Assembly: GCA_937900305.1 (NCBI GenBank)
Contig: CALCCV010000425.1
Span: 1-13,479 of the forward strand
DNA length: 13,479 nt
Reading direction: 5' to 3'
Origin: an uncultured Pseudobdellovibrionaceae bacterium
GTDB taxonomy: Bacteria; Bdellovibrionota; Bdellovibrionia; Bdellovibrionales; Bdellovibrionaceae
Of the stretch, positions 6,989 through 13,433 are shown in pieces; within the stretch, counting starts at the first letter, position 1, and every line of letters begins with the position of its first letter. Below the pieces are notes generated by a model. It saw only the letters and a list, made by a program, of their open reading frames with translations. It had not been told where the DNA came from and did no database searches. The position numbers and the translations under genes are program-made.

Positions 6989-7316
6989 TTTTTCTCATTC
7001 TGCGTTTGCCCATTTCTTCGCCGACATAGCCGACTATGGCTGGCAGAGCGAATGTTTTGGCAGTTCCAAAAATTCGCCGGAAACCGATCATCCGCAGCAG
7101 GGCTCCTGCACCCAAACCCAAGCCAACAAAGGCTGTGGTAGCAAGTAGAGGATTCGCTTTCGCCCACTCGGTGGCGACAGTGGCCATGTCCTTTAAATCC
7201 TGTCCGCGAAATTTCGAGTCTGAAAAATTATATTCAGATTTTGCAGCTCGAGAAGGTTGCCGAGACGAAGAAGCTGAAGACGCTTTTGAACTTTCAGATC
7301 GTGCAGTTCGTGACAT
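6978..7316 (-). CDS. Small membrane protein, paralog of the neighbouring DUF883-like protein
   Basis: A 112-residue protein. It starts with a Ser/Arg-rich disordered segment (SESSKASSASSSRQPSRAA), then a short amphipathic stretch, then VATEWAKANPLLATTAFVGLGLGAGALL with a membrane helix at about residues 57-77, a second weaker hydrophobic stretch (TFALPAIVGYVG, 88-99) and a very basic end (KRRMRKKYH). The segment ATEWxKxNP followed by a Gly-rich membrane helix is shared with the next gene and resembles the C-terminus of the ElaB/YqjD/DUF883 family, which tethers ribosomes to the inner membrane in E. coli. The match is weaker here than in the neighbour. A clear GGAGGTG ribosome site precedes the ATG. 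Only 13 nt separate it from the upstream DUF883-like gene, so they are likely co-transcribed. Confidence 0.75.
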   Translation of the reverse strand: MSRTARSESSKASSASSSRQPSRAAKSEYNFSDSKFRGQDLKDMATVATEWAKANPLLATTAFVGLGLGAGALLRMIGFRRIFGTAKTFALPAIVGYVGEEMGKRRMRKKYH

Positions 7317-7431
7317 TTTTCACCTCCAATTAATCTTGCCAAGGCCGCGCAAGAAGTAGACCTGCAACGCAACCGACTCCAAAACCAATCAATACGGATT
7401 TTACAGGATTCTCTTTCACCCATTCGGTGGC
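7151..7431. repeat. Diverged 25-bp repeat shared by the two DUF883-like genes
   Basis: Plus-strand 7151-7175 and 7407-7431 match at 22 of 25 bases (ending CTCGGTGGC and TTCGGTGGC). Both encode the ATEWxKxNP region on the minus strand. This indicates an old tandem duplication of the genes, or strong constraint on this segment. Confidence 0.65.
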
Positions 7432-7596
7432 TTCATCGCTGTAATCTGAAATTTGGCTGCGGAACTCTTCACCCGTATCCATCAATTGTTGACCAACCTG
7501 GCCAACCATTTTTTGAGTGTCCTGGTACATGCTGCTCGCTTTGTCTGCAATAGTTGAAGATGCATTTGAAACTTGATTTGTTGTGTTGGCTGCCAT
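7330..7596 (-). CDS. DUF883/ElaB-YqjD-like small membrane protein
   Basis: An 88-residue protein in the style of the DUF883 family. A polar helical region (NQVSNASSTIADKASSMYQD through FRSQISDYSDEA) is followed by TEWVKENPVKSVLIGFGVG and a Gly-rich C-terminal membrane helix (about residues 65-83) ending LLLARPWQD. E. coli YqjD and ElaB have the same ENPxxSVxxGxxxGxxxGxLLxR ending, sit in the inner membrane and associate with ribosomes in stationary phase; whether this protein does so is inference. The frame is open back to an ATG at 7647, but the ATG at 7596 has GGAGGTG 5 nt upstream (7602-7608) and gives a normal family length, so I use it. It is the first of the two paralogous genes in transcription order. 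Confidence 0.8.
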   Translation of the reverse strand: MAANTTNQVSNASSTIADKASSMYQDTQKMVGQVGQQLMDTGEEFRSQISDYSDEATEWVKENPVKSVLIGFGVGCVAGLLLARPWQD

Positions 7597-7665
7597 TTGG
7601 GCACCTCCGTTGTGAGTTTGTGGTTTGATTGGACTCTTTTTTTTCAAAGGCGCTAAAATAAGATT

Positions 7666-7767
7666 TTACAAAATCATCGCAAGGTATACCAGCAAGACTC
7701 CCGTTCGCAATGGACCGAATGAGAAGGCTAGCGCTGACATTTTTTCGAGATAATTTTCCATTTTCAT
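7666..7767 (-). CDS. Possible 33-residue membrane microprotein
   Basis: A minus-strand reading frame of 33 residues, MKMENYLEKMSALAFSFGPL followed by RTGVLLVYLAMIL. It has AGGTG (plus-strand 7774-7778) 6 nt before the ATG. The second half is hydrophobic enough for one short membrane helix. It lies in the same orientation between the DUF1328 gene and the DUF883-like pair, filling much of a 223-bp gap that otherwise has no gene. A third codon, ATG at 7761, is an alternative start. No family is recognised, and the frame is short enough to be chance; the ribosome site, membrane-like composition and location are the only support. Confidence 0.4.
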   Translation of the reverse strand: MKMENYLEKMSALAFSFGPLRTGVLLVYLAMIL

Positions 7768-7819
7768 TTCAAACACCTTTTTTCATCGAACTCTTTTTTA
7801 AATGTTTATGGTTTTTGCG

Positions 7820-8005
7820 CTAAGGCAGGTACTTCGAAGATCCTCGGCCACTAACCAATGAAGCTACAAAGCTAATGGCGGCCAATACGAGAAAAACTGC
7901 CAGAAGGACCTTGCCAATTTCCATCGACAAACCTGCAAAACCTGTGGCGCCAAAAATCAAAGCTACCAATGCCAAAATGAAAAATACAATCGCGGCTCGT
8001 AACAT
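7820..8005 (-). CDS. DUF1328/UPF0391 (YtjA-like) small membrane protein
   Basis: A 61-residue protein with two membrane helices: MLRAAIVFFILALVALIFGA then, after the GFAGLSMEIGK turn, VLLAVFLVLAAISFVASLV, ending in a short polar tail. The pattern (aromatic/basic start, ALxAxxxGFxGLA turn, AK or GK before helix 2) matches the DUF1328 family typified by E. coli YtjA, whose function is unknown; relatives are often stress-induced. The ribosome site is excellent (AAGGAGGA just before the ATG at 8005). It is the first gene of the minus-strand cluster of tiny membrane proteins, so control of the group probably lies in 8006-8170. Confidence 0.88.
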   Translation of the reverse strand: MLRAAIVFFILALVALIFGATGFAGLSMEIGKVLLAVFLVLAAISFVASLVSGRGSSKYLP

Positions 8006-8076
8006 AAATCCTCCTTAGAATTTTTAAAATTTGCAGTTTGTCGATTTCGGTCATCGACTTGATCATCCAATCAGTG

Positions 8077-8091
8077 CAGATCAGTGATCTG
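8077..8091. promoter_or_regulatory. Operator-like inverted repeat upstream of the DUF1328 gene
   Basis: CAGATCA-G-TGATCTG is a perfect 7-bp inverted repeat around one base. It is flanked by TTGATCA (8059-8065) and TGATCAA (8090-8096), so TGATCA-type half-sites are unusually dense over 38 bp. It lies 72-86 bp upstream of the DUF1328 start, a normal place for a regulator of that gene cluster. The regulator is unknown. Confidence 0.4.
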
Positions 8092-8204
8092 ATCAATGAA
8101 TCGGAAATGCAATTGCGAGACCACCTGCTTTGGGGCAGATTTTCCCGGTTCAAAGGCGCGGGAGTGAGACTCAAGTTATCTCCTTGAGCATTGGTAGGTG
8201 CGGT

Positions 8205-8219
8205 CTCCCCGGAGGGGAG
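8205..8219. terminator. GC-rich hairpin downstream of the acyltransferase gene
   Basis: CTCCCC (8205-8210) and GGGGAG (8214-8219) pair around a GGA loop. Together with the AGGTCG/CGACCT hairpin at 8255-8267 it follows the minus-strand acyltransferase stop. Neither has a T run on the minus strand, so calling them terminators is tentative. Confidence 0.3.
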
Positions 8220-8306
8220 GGCTCTGGAAGATGCCCGGAGTTTGAGAGAGCTTGAGGTCGCCGACCTGTGGTCGAGTTTGATGTCTTTTGCCCCGCCGGT
8301 CTCAGT

Positions 8307-9077
8307 TCAGAAAACGTTGAGCCCGCGTTTTTTGACCTCTGCGATGAGGCTCTTTTGCATTCGTTCTTGAATTTCTTGGCAGAGGTCGTGAACCAACTCT
8401 CGATCATCTTTGGCGGCGGCGCTAAAGGGCAGGTCCACGGGGGCCAGAAATTTAATTTTCCACTTCACGGGCAAGGGCAAAATATTTAAAGGAATGGGAA
8501 TTACCATTCCTTTTAAAAACTTTGTAAAACGCAATTGAGAGAGATTGATGTTGGCTTCTTCCGCGCCGACAATGAGAGTTGGAACGATGGCGCTTTTGGT
8601 TTCAAGGGCCATTCGGACAAACCCACGTTTAAACTCTTGAAGTTCGTAGCGCTGGCTTGAGGGTTTAAAATTTCCATTCTCTCCTTCGGGAAAGAGAACG
8701 ATCAAATTGTTCTTTTTGAGATATCGAACTCCATTTTCGTAGGTGGCTTCAACAAAGCCAATTTTTTGAGCCGGAATTGCGATGGTTTTTGAAAAAAACC
8801 AAAGGTGGTGAGTCATGACCCGGGCGACCCTCTTAGCGTCTTTTTGGAGAATGTGAGCGAGTAAAATTGCGTCGAAAGCCGTAAAACCGGAGTGGTTGGG
8901 AGCGATGACCACAGGCCCATGCTTGGGAATGTTTTCGATGCCTTCGACTTCGACACGAAAATACTTGCGCATGAGTTCGGCCAGGAGACGGGGAAACACT
9001 CGATAAATTAAAGCGTCGCGATCCATCTCTTTGAGCTGAAAGATCTTTTCTTTGGGATTGCGAAAGAAATTTATCAT
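8307..9077 (-). CDS. PlsC-family lysophospholipid acyltransferase
   Basis: A 256-residue membrane-associated acyltransferase, probably transferring acyl chains to a lysophospholipid such as lysophosphatidate. The conserved blocks are present: APNHSGFTAFDA with N61-H62 and D69 (the H-to-D spacing of six is that of the NHSGxxxFDA subgroup, not the classic HX4D), then VLFPEGENGN with the F129-P-E-G132 substrate motif, and IVPTLIVGAEE with V165-P166. R151-G-F in block III (EFKRGFVRMA) is also visible. It lacks clear transmembrane helices, so attachment is probably peripheral. The ATG at 9077 has no good ribosome site. It diverges from glpK across only 36 bp. Because the subgroup's substrate is not fixed, another acceptor is possible and I give no gene symbol. 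Confidence 0.88.
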   Translation of the reverse strand: MINFFRNPKEKIFQLKEMDRDALIYRVFPRLLAELMRKYFRVEVEGIENIPKHGPVVIAPNHSGFTAFDAILLAHILQKDAKRVARVMTHHLWFFSKTIAIPAQKIGFVEATYENGVRYLKKNNLIVLFPEGENGNFKPSSQRYELQEFKRGFVRMALETKSAIVPTLIVGAEEANINLSQLRFTKFLKGMVIPIPLNILPLPVKWKIKFLAPVDLPFSAAAKDDRELVHDLCQEIQERMQKSLIAEVKKRGLNVF

Positions 9078-9113
9078 TTTTTGACCGACCGTTTCTGTGT
9101 TACCTTTTCAGTT

Positions 9114-10601
9114 ATGTCTAAATATATTTTAGCGATCGATCAAGGAACAACGTCATCTCGCGTTTTTTTATATGATAAAAGAGGTCGGGTGGTCGGGCTG
9201 GGGCAAGCTCCGTTTGCGCAACACTTCCCACAACCGGCTTGGGTTGAGCATGATCTGGAAGAGATATGGGCCAGTGTGGAGGTGAGCGCGAAAGAAGCTT
9301 TACGAAGCGCCGGAGTTCCGGTGCACGAAGTGGCAGGCATAGGCGTCACGAATCAGCGAGAGACCGTTGGGCTGTGGAATCGTCAAACTGGTAAACCGCT
9401 GGCGCCTGCGATTGTCTGGCAATGTCGAAGAACTGCGGATCTTTGCGAGAAGTTGAAAGCAAAAAAAAACTTAGAAAAAAAAGTCAATGCCCTGAGTGGC
9501 CTGTGGCTGGACCCTTACTTTTCAGGCACAAAGATCCAATGGCTTTTGCAAAACAAAGATTGGCGGGCCAAGGCGGAAAAAGGGCAAATCTGCGCCGGCA
9601 CCATCGATACCTTTCTTTTGCATCGACTGACGGGGGGAGTTGCGTTTGCAACAGATGTCACCAATGCCTCTCGAACGCTTTTGATGAATCTCAAAACGCT
9701 CAATTGGGACGATCAGCTATTAAAAATTTTTAAGATTCCGCGAATTTGCCTTCCTCAGATTCAGCCGACTTCGTCAGAGTTCGGGCGAAGTTCTGGCACT
9801 GGAGTTTTCGGCCACGGGGTACCGATATTGTCGATGGTGGGTGATCAGCAGTCTGCACTTTTTGGGCAAACGGCTTGGCGAAAGGGAGAAGTCAAATGCA
9901 CTTTTGGGACGGGCAGTTTTATTCTGCTGAACACCGGTGACAAGCCAATCTTGTCGAAGAATCGTTTAATCACTACGGTGGCGTGGCAGATAAAAGGGCG
10001 CAAGCCCAACTATGCTCTCGAGGGTGGAGCCTTTGTCTGTGGAGCAGCCGTCCAATGGTTGCGGGACGGATTGGGTCTGATCTCTGACTCAAAAAGTGTC
10101 GAGTCTCTCGCTGAACAAGTGGTCGATACCGGAGGCGTTTGGGTGGTGCCAGCGCTCTCGGGTTTGGGAGCTCCTCACTGGCGGGCTGATGCCCGCGGAG
10201 TGATTTTGGGATTGAGTCGAGCGACGACAAAAGCCCATTTGGCTCGCGCGCTGCTTGAGGGAATGGCGCTGCAAAATGCGGACATCCTTTCGGCAATGCA
10301 AAGTGATGGAAACGTAAAGTTGCAATCCTTGCGCGTCGACGGAGGAGCAACGGAAAACTCGTTATTAATGCAAATGCAGGCTGATTTTTTAAATACAAAA
10401 GTTCTTAGACCAAAAGATGTGGAAACCACCGTCCGCGGTGCCGCATGGTTGGCCGGTTTACAGGCGGAATTTTGGACAGAAAAAGACTTGCAAGCCATGA
10501 ACAGTGGCGAGCAGACCGAGTTTTTGCCGAAACTCTCGACCAAAGATCGCAGACAAAAGTTGGGTCTGTGGCGAAAGGCCGTTTCTCACGCTGTCCTTTG
10601 A
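9114..10601 (+). CDS. glpK: Glycerol kinase
   Basis: A 495-residue FGGY-family kinase that makes sn-glycerol-3-phosphate from glycerol and ATP in the cytosol. Motifs: AIDQGTTSSR (phosphate loop, residues 8-16), GVTNQRETVGLWNRQTG with R82-E83, GLWLDPYFSGTK with Y135, and VGDQQSALFGQ with D244; these are the four glycerol-binding residues. Also present are TFGTGSFILLNTG, the FGGY signature region GLGAPHWRADARGVILGLSR, and RVDGGATENSLLMQ near the adenine site. Length is normal (about 500). I start at the ATG at 9114 (MSKYILAIDQG); an in-frame TTG at 9081 would add 11 unlikely residues. No Shine-Dalgarno sequence precedes 9114. No glpF or glpD is adjacent; the divergent neighbour is an acyltransferase. 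Confidence 0.97.
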   Translation: MSKYILAIDQGTTSSRVFLYDKRGRVVGLGQAPFAQHFPQPAWVEHDLEEIWASVEVSAKEALRSAGVPVHEVAGIGVTNQRETVGLWNRQTGKPLAPAIVWQCRRTADLCEKLKAKKNLEKKVNALSGLWLDPYFSGTKIQWLLQNKDWRAKAEKGQICAGTIDTFLLHRLTGGVAFATDVTNASRTLLMNLKTLNWDDQLLKIFKIPRICLPQIQPTSSEFGRSSGTGVFGHGVPILSMVGDQQSALFGQTAWRKGEVKCTFGTGSFILLNTGDKPILSKNRLITTVAWQIKGRKPNYALEGGAFVCGAAVQWLRDGLGLISDSKSVESLAEQVVDTGGVWVVPALSGLGAPHWRADARGVILGLSRATTKAHLARALLEGMALQNADILSAMQSDGNVKLQSLRVDGGATENSLLMQMQADFLNTKVLRPKDVETTVRGAAWLAGLQAEFWTEKDLQAMNSGEQTEFLPKLSTKDRRQKLGLWRKAVSHAVL

Positions 10602-10636
10602 GCTGGCTGCCGAGCTCGTCGCTCGTCGGGTCACAT

Positions 10637-10658
10637 CTTAAGGGAGCGGTCTCTTAAG
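10637..10658 (+). terminator. Hairpin after glpK, possible terminator
   Basis: CTTAAGGG (10637-10644) pairs with CTCTTAAG (10651-10658), eight pairs including one G-U, with a 6-nt loop, 36 bp after the glpK stop. The nearest T run (10683-10688) is 24 bp further on, so it is not a textbook intrinsic terminator. Confidence 0.4.
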
Positions 10659-10686
10659 CTCTCTATCTAGGCTCTAAGTCTATTTT

Positions 10687-10715
10687 TTGTCACAGGACGT
10701 GGTCTTTCCCATAGT
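10687..10715 (+). promoter_or_regulatory. Possible sigma70-type promoter of the chemoreceptor gene
   Basis: TTGTCA (10687-10692, 5 of 6) and CATAGT (10710-10715, 4 of 6) are separated by exactly 17 nt. Transcription would begin near 10722, about 30 nt before the receptor start. No flagellar sigma28 pattern (TAAA-N15-GCCGATAA) was found here. Confidence 0.45.
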
Positions 10716-10751
10716 CCGCTTTGAGAATGAAATGTGGGAAAGGAACCCTAC

Positions 10752-13280
10752 ATGCTCAAAGGTATTTTTCAACGTTATGATGAAAGCCTAAAATATCGGC
10801 TTACGGTCCAGCTATTGGGATTGGGTATTGTTTCGACTCTGATGCTAAGTGTGATCATGATTTACCTCGCCCGAAGCACCGTGACCACCAACATCGAAAA
10901 TCATTTGCAAGCAATTCGCGACAGCAAAATTCGAGAACTTCAGAGTTTGATGAACTCGATGGAGAACGACATTATCAGTCTCGCTCAGAGTCGGCAGATG
11001 CAAGACTCTGTGGTTTTGTTCGAACAAAAACTTCAGACGATGAAGGTGGACACAAAAAAAGATATCAATATGGCGGCTGAGCCACTTCGGCAGTTGGATG
11101 AAAAGTTTCAAGAATTTTTTGATGAAAGCAAACAACTTTACAAAGTCAGAAACGTTCATCTAGTGACTCAATCGGGCTCGGTAGTGAGCCAAGCTGAAAA
11201 GAATGTCTTTTATGGCCGCAATCTTGCGGGTGATGAGATCATAGAGGGTGTGTTTGCAAAATGTTTCAGCGGCGCAATGAAAAAGAAAGCCACTGTATTT
11301 TCGGATTTGGCGTATTCAACTGTCCTCAAGCGACCGGTGGCTTATCTCTGTTCACCGATGTTTTCTAAGTTTGATCGCGATGGTTATTCAAAAAATTCAC
11401 TGATGGGTGTCGTGATTGTCGAGGTCCTTTGGGATCGCTTCGAAGCGGTCACAACATTTCGGGCCGGACTTGGCGAAACGGGCGAAGTCTATATCGTCGG
11501 GCAAGACAAGATGTTGAAAGTTCCGATCCTCGAGGGCGGTGAAGATTGGGCTCTCTCAAAAATTTTCTCAGAAGGCAAACAGTTGCGGACTCCGGTGGTC
11601 GAAAAAGTTTTTTCAAATGAAGCGGAACTATCTCTCCAAAAAGGAATTTTTGAAACGACGAATTTTACTCACGACAAAGTCTTTTCGGCTTATGCGTTGA
11701 CAGATTTCATGGGTGTTCCGTGGCTAGTGATTACAGAAATGCGAACGGATGAAGTTTTTGATTCAGTTTACAAAATGACGCTATTTTCGATCGTACTGAT
11801 TGGTCTGATGTCCGCCGTTCTTTTTTGGATGGGGAAAATCATAGGTCGTCAGGTGGGCGACCCGATTGAAGCGGTTGCCGTTTTTGCGAATGAAATTTCG
11901 CAAGGGCATTTGCACCATGAAACAGAGATCAACTCAAGTGATGAGATCGGCCGACTCGTTCACAGCATGAAGAACATGGTTATTGTGATCCGCAACTTGG
12001 TGGTCGACATTTCGATGGTAACACAAAAAGCAGTCGATGGAAAACTTTCGGCCCGATTGGATTCGAATAAATACCAAGGAGATTATGCAGCCATTGCCGT
12101 CGGCGTTAACACTCTTTTGGATGAAGTTTTAAAACCTTCGCGAGAAGCCGTTCATGTTTTGCGCACAATTTCACTCGGAGATTTAAATGCCAAAATGAGT
12201 GGTTCTTATAGAGGCGAAAATGCGATCATGAAAAATGCATTGAATGCCACGGTCGAATCGCTGAAGAAGTTGGTTGTGCAAATTCGAGATGCCTGCCAAC
12301 AGATGCAAGTGGGTGTGATGCAGGTCAACTCCTCGAGCGTTGAGCTGTCTACAGGGGTGACGGAGCAAGCATCTGCGGTTGAGGAGATTGCCTCGACTAT
12401 GAATAGCATTGGGAACCAATCAAATCAAAATGCCGAAAGTGCGACGGATGCAAAAGAAGTGGCTGAGATGGTCAACAAGAGCGCCTTGGTGGGTAATGAA
12501 CAAATGACCCAGATGGTGAACGCGATGAATAATATCAACGGTTCAAGTCTTGATATTTCGAAGATCATTAAGGTCATTGACGAAATTGCCTTCCAGACAA
12601 ATCTCCTCGCACTGAATGCTGCGGTTGAGGCGGCCAGGGCCGGACGACACGGGAAAGGTTTTGCAGTTGTCGCTGAGGAAGTTAGAAATTTGGCCGCACG
12701 GAGTGCCAAGGCCGCTCGCGAAACTGCGGCACTCATTGAAGACTCTCGTCGAAAAGTCGAAAATGGTATGCAGTTGGCGAAAGCGACGGCGGATGGACTT
12801 ATCAATATCGTGGATGGTATCACCAGGGTCAAAGATGTCATGACCGAAATTGCTGCGGCCTCAAAGGATCAGGCCGAGGGTGTGAATCAAGTCACTCGGG
12901 CGCTTCACCAAGTTACACAAGTGACTCAAAAAAACTCTGCGAACTCTGAGCACACCGCTTCTGCAGCCGAGGAATTGGCTCTGCAAACGGAGTATATGTT
13001 ACAGATGGTGAATAAGTTTAAACTCGAAAGTTTTGACGATGCTCCGCTGAATTCTTCTGACTCCGAAGATCGACACTTGCGAGTGGTGGTGAGGGATGAT
13101 GACTTCGAAGAAGCTCCTTCAAACATGCTCATGAGTTTTGATAACCCGAGTCCGAGAATGGCGTCAGGTGGAGATTCGGGAGGTCCAGACAAAAATGGCT
13201 CCTCGTCGACAGAGATTGCAGGCATTGCAAGCTTGGTCACGAAAGTTAAAGTGGACGATTCGGACTTTGGAGATTTCTAA
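10752..13280 (+). CDS. Methyl-accepting chemotaxis protein with periplasmic Cache-like sensor
   Basis: An 842-residue transmembrane chemoreceptor. In order: membrane helix 1 (about residues 17-40); a periplasmic sensor of about 300 residues with Cache-like segments (HLVTQSGSVV, GLGETGEVYIVGQDKML, FSAYALTDFMGVPWLVITEM); membrane helix 2 (342-365); a HAMP domain (GDPIEAVAVFANEIS to SSDEIGRLVHSM); two further HAMP-like units (about 415-515); and the signalling hairpin. The hairpin tip is IAFQTNLLALNAAVEAARAG at 612-631, where CheA and CheW bind, and FAVVAEEVRNLAARSA follows. An 82-residue flexible acidic tail ends in DFGDF. The ATG at 10752 follows AAAGGAA with good spacing; a GTG at 10734 is in frame but has no ribosome site. 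cheA starts 5 nt after the stop, so the two form an operon. The ligand cannot be told from the sequence. Confidence 0.95.
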   Translation: MLKGIFQRYDESLKYRLTVQLLGLGIVSTLMLSVIMIYLARSTVTTNIENHLQAIRDSKIRELQSLMNSMENDIISLAQSRQMQDSVVLFEQKLQTMKVDTKKDINMAAEPLRQLDEKFQEFFDESKQLYKVRNVHLVTQSGSVVSQAEKNVFYGRNLAGDEIIEGVFAKCFSGAMKKKATVFSDLAYSTVLKRPVAYLCSPMFSKFDRDGYSKNSLMGVVIVEVLWDRFEAVTTFRAGLGETGEVYIVGQDKMLKVPILEGGEDWALSKIFSEGKQLRTPVVEKVFSNEAELSLQKGIFETTNFTHDKVFSAYALTDFMGVPWLVITEMRTDEVFDSVYKMTLFSIVLIGLMSAVLFWMGKIIGRQVGDPIEAVAVFANEISQGHLHHETEINSSDEIGRLVHSMKNMVIVIRNLVVDISMVTQKAVDGKLSARLDSNKYQGDYAAIAVGVNTLLDEVLKPSREAVHVLRTISLGDLNAKMSGSYRGENAIMKNALNATVESLKKLVVQIRDACQQMQVGVMQVNSSSVELSTGVTEQASAVEEIASTMNSIGNQSNQNAESATDAKEVAEMVNKSALVGNEQMTQMVNAMNNINGSSLDISKIIKVIDEIAFQTNLLALNAAVEAARAGRHGKGFAVVAEEVRNLAARSAKAARETAALIEDSRRKVENGMQLAKATADGLINIVDGITRVKDVMTEIAAASKDQAEGVNQVTRALHQVTQVTQKNSANSEHTASAAEELALQTEYMLQMVNKFKLESFDDAPLNSSDSEDRHLRVVVRDDDFEEAPSNMLMSFDNPSPRMASGGDSGGPDKNGSSSTEIAGIASLVTKVKVDDSDFGDF

Positions 13281-13285
13281 GGACG

Positions 13286-13433
13286 ATGGCCAAAGAAAAT
13301 TATCTTGCCGAATTTTTATCGGGGGCTCGCGAACAACTTTTCGAAGTTGAAGCCCAGATATTTTCAGAAGATCAACTTTCAAAAGCGAGTTTAAGTTCAT
13401 TGCTGAGATTTTTGCACACCGTAAAAGGGGCTT
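13286..13433 (+). CDS. cheA: Chemotaxis histidine kinase CheA, N-terminal fragment
   Basis: The first 49 residues of an Hpt (P1) domain: MAKENYLAEFLSGAREQLFE, then a helix reaching RFLHTVKGA. H44 in HTVKGA is the phosphorylated histidine of the HxxKG motif. In CheA this histidine receives phosphate from the kinase domain and passes it to CheY and CheB. The ATG at 13286 follows AAGGA and lies 5 nt after the chemoreceptor stop, which supports CheA over a stand-alone Hpt protein. The apparent TAG stop at 13433-13435 is artificial: adapter sequence starts at 13434. The true gene continues beyond the contig and should be about 600-800 residues if it is CheA. A hybrid kinase with an N-terminal Hpt domain is the alternative. 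Confidence 0.75.

Larger units (their letters stand above)
8006..8306. other. Non-coding region rich in inverted repeats
   Basis: These 301 bp separate two minus-strand genes. The part next to the DUF1328 gene must hold its promoter, but no convincing -35/-10 pair was found. It contains the operator-like site at 8077-8091. The part next to the acyltransferase is GC-rich and holds several hairpins: CTCAAG/CTTGAG (8170-8188), CTCCCC/GGGGAG (8205-8219) and AGGTCG/CGACCT (8255-8267). Short frames crossing it lack ribosome sites and look like chance. Confidence 0.7.

Noticed and set aside
7597..7647. N-terminal extension of the DUF883-like protein starting MKKKSPIKPQ
   Set aside because: The internal ATG at 7596 has a perfect GGAGGTG ribosome site; the extension has none and its bases include that site.
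8171..8407. 78-residue minus-strand frame rich in Ser and Pro
   Set aside because: It overlaps the 3' end of the acyltransferase gene, has no ribosome site and its composition looks like out-of-frame coding.
9081..9113. TTG start giving glpK 11 extra residues
   Set aside because: GlpK homology begins at SKYILAIDQG, directly after the ATG at 9114, and no ribosome site supports the TTG.
10662..10722. Flagellar sigma28 promoter for the chemoreceptor
   Set aside because: No GCCGATAA-like -10 was found; TTGTCA-N17-CATAGT fits sigma70 better.
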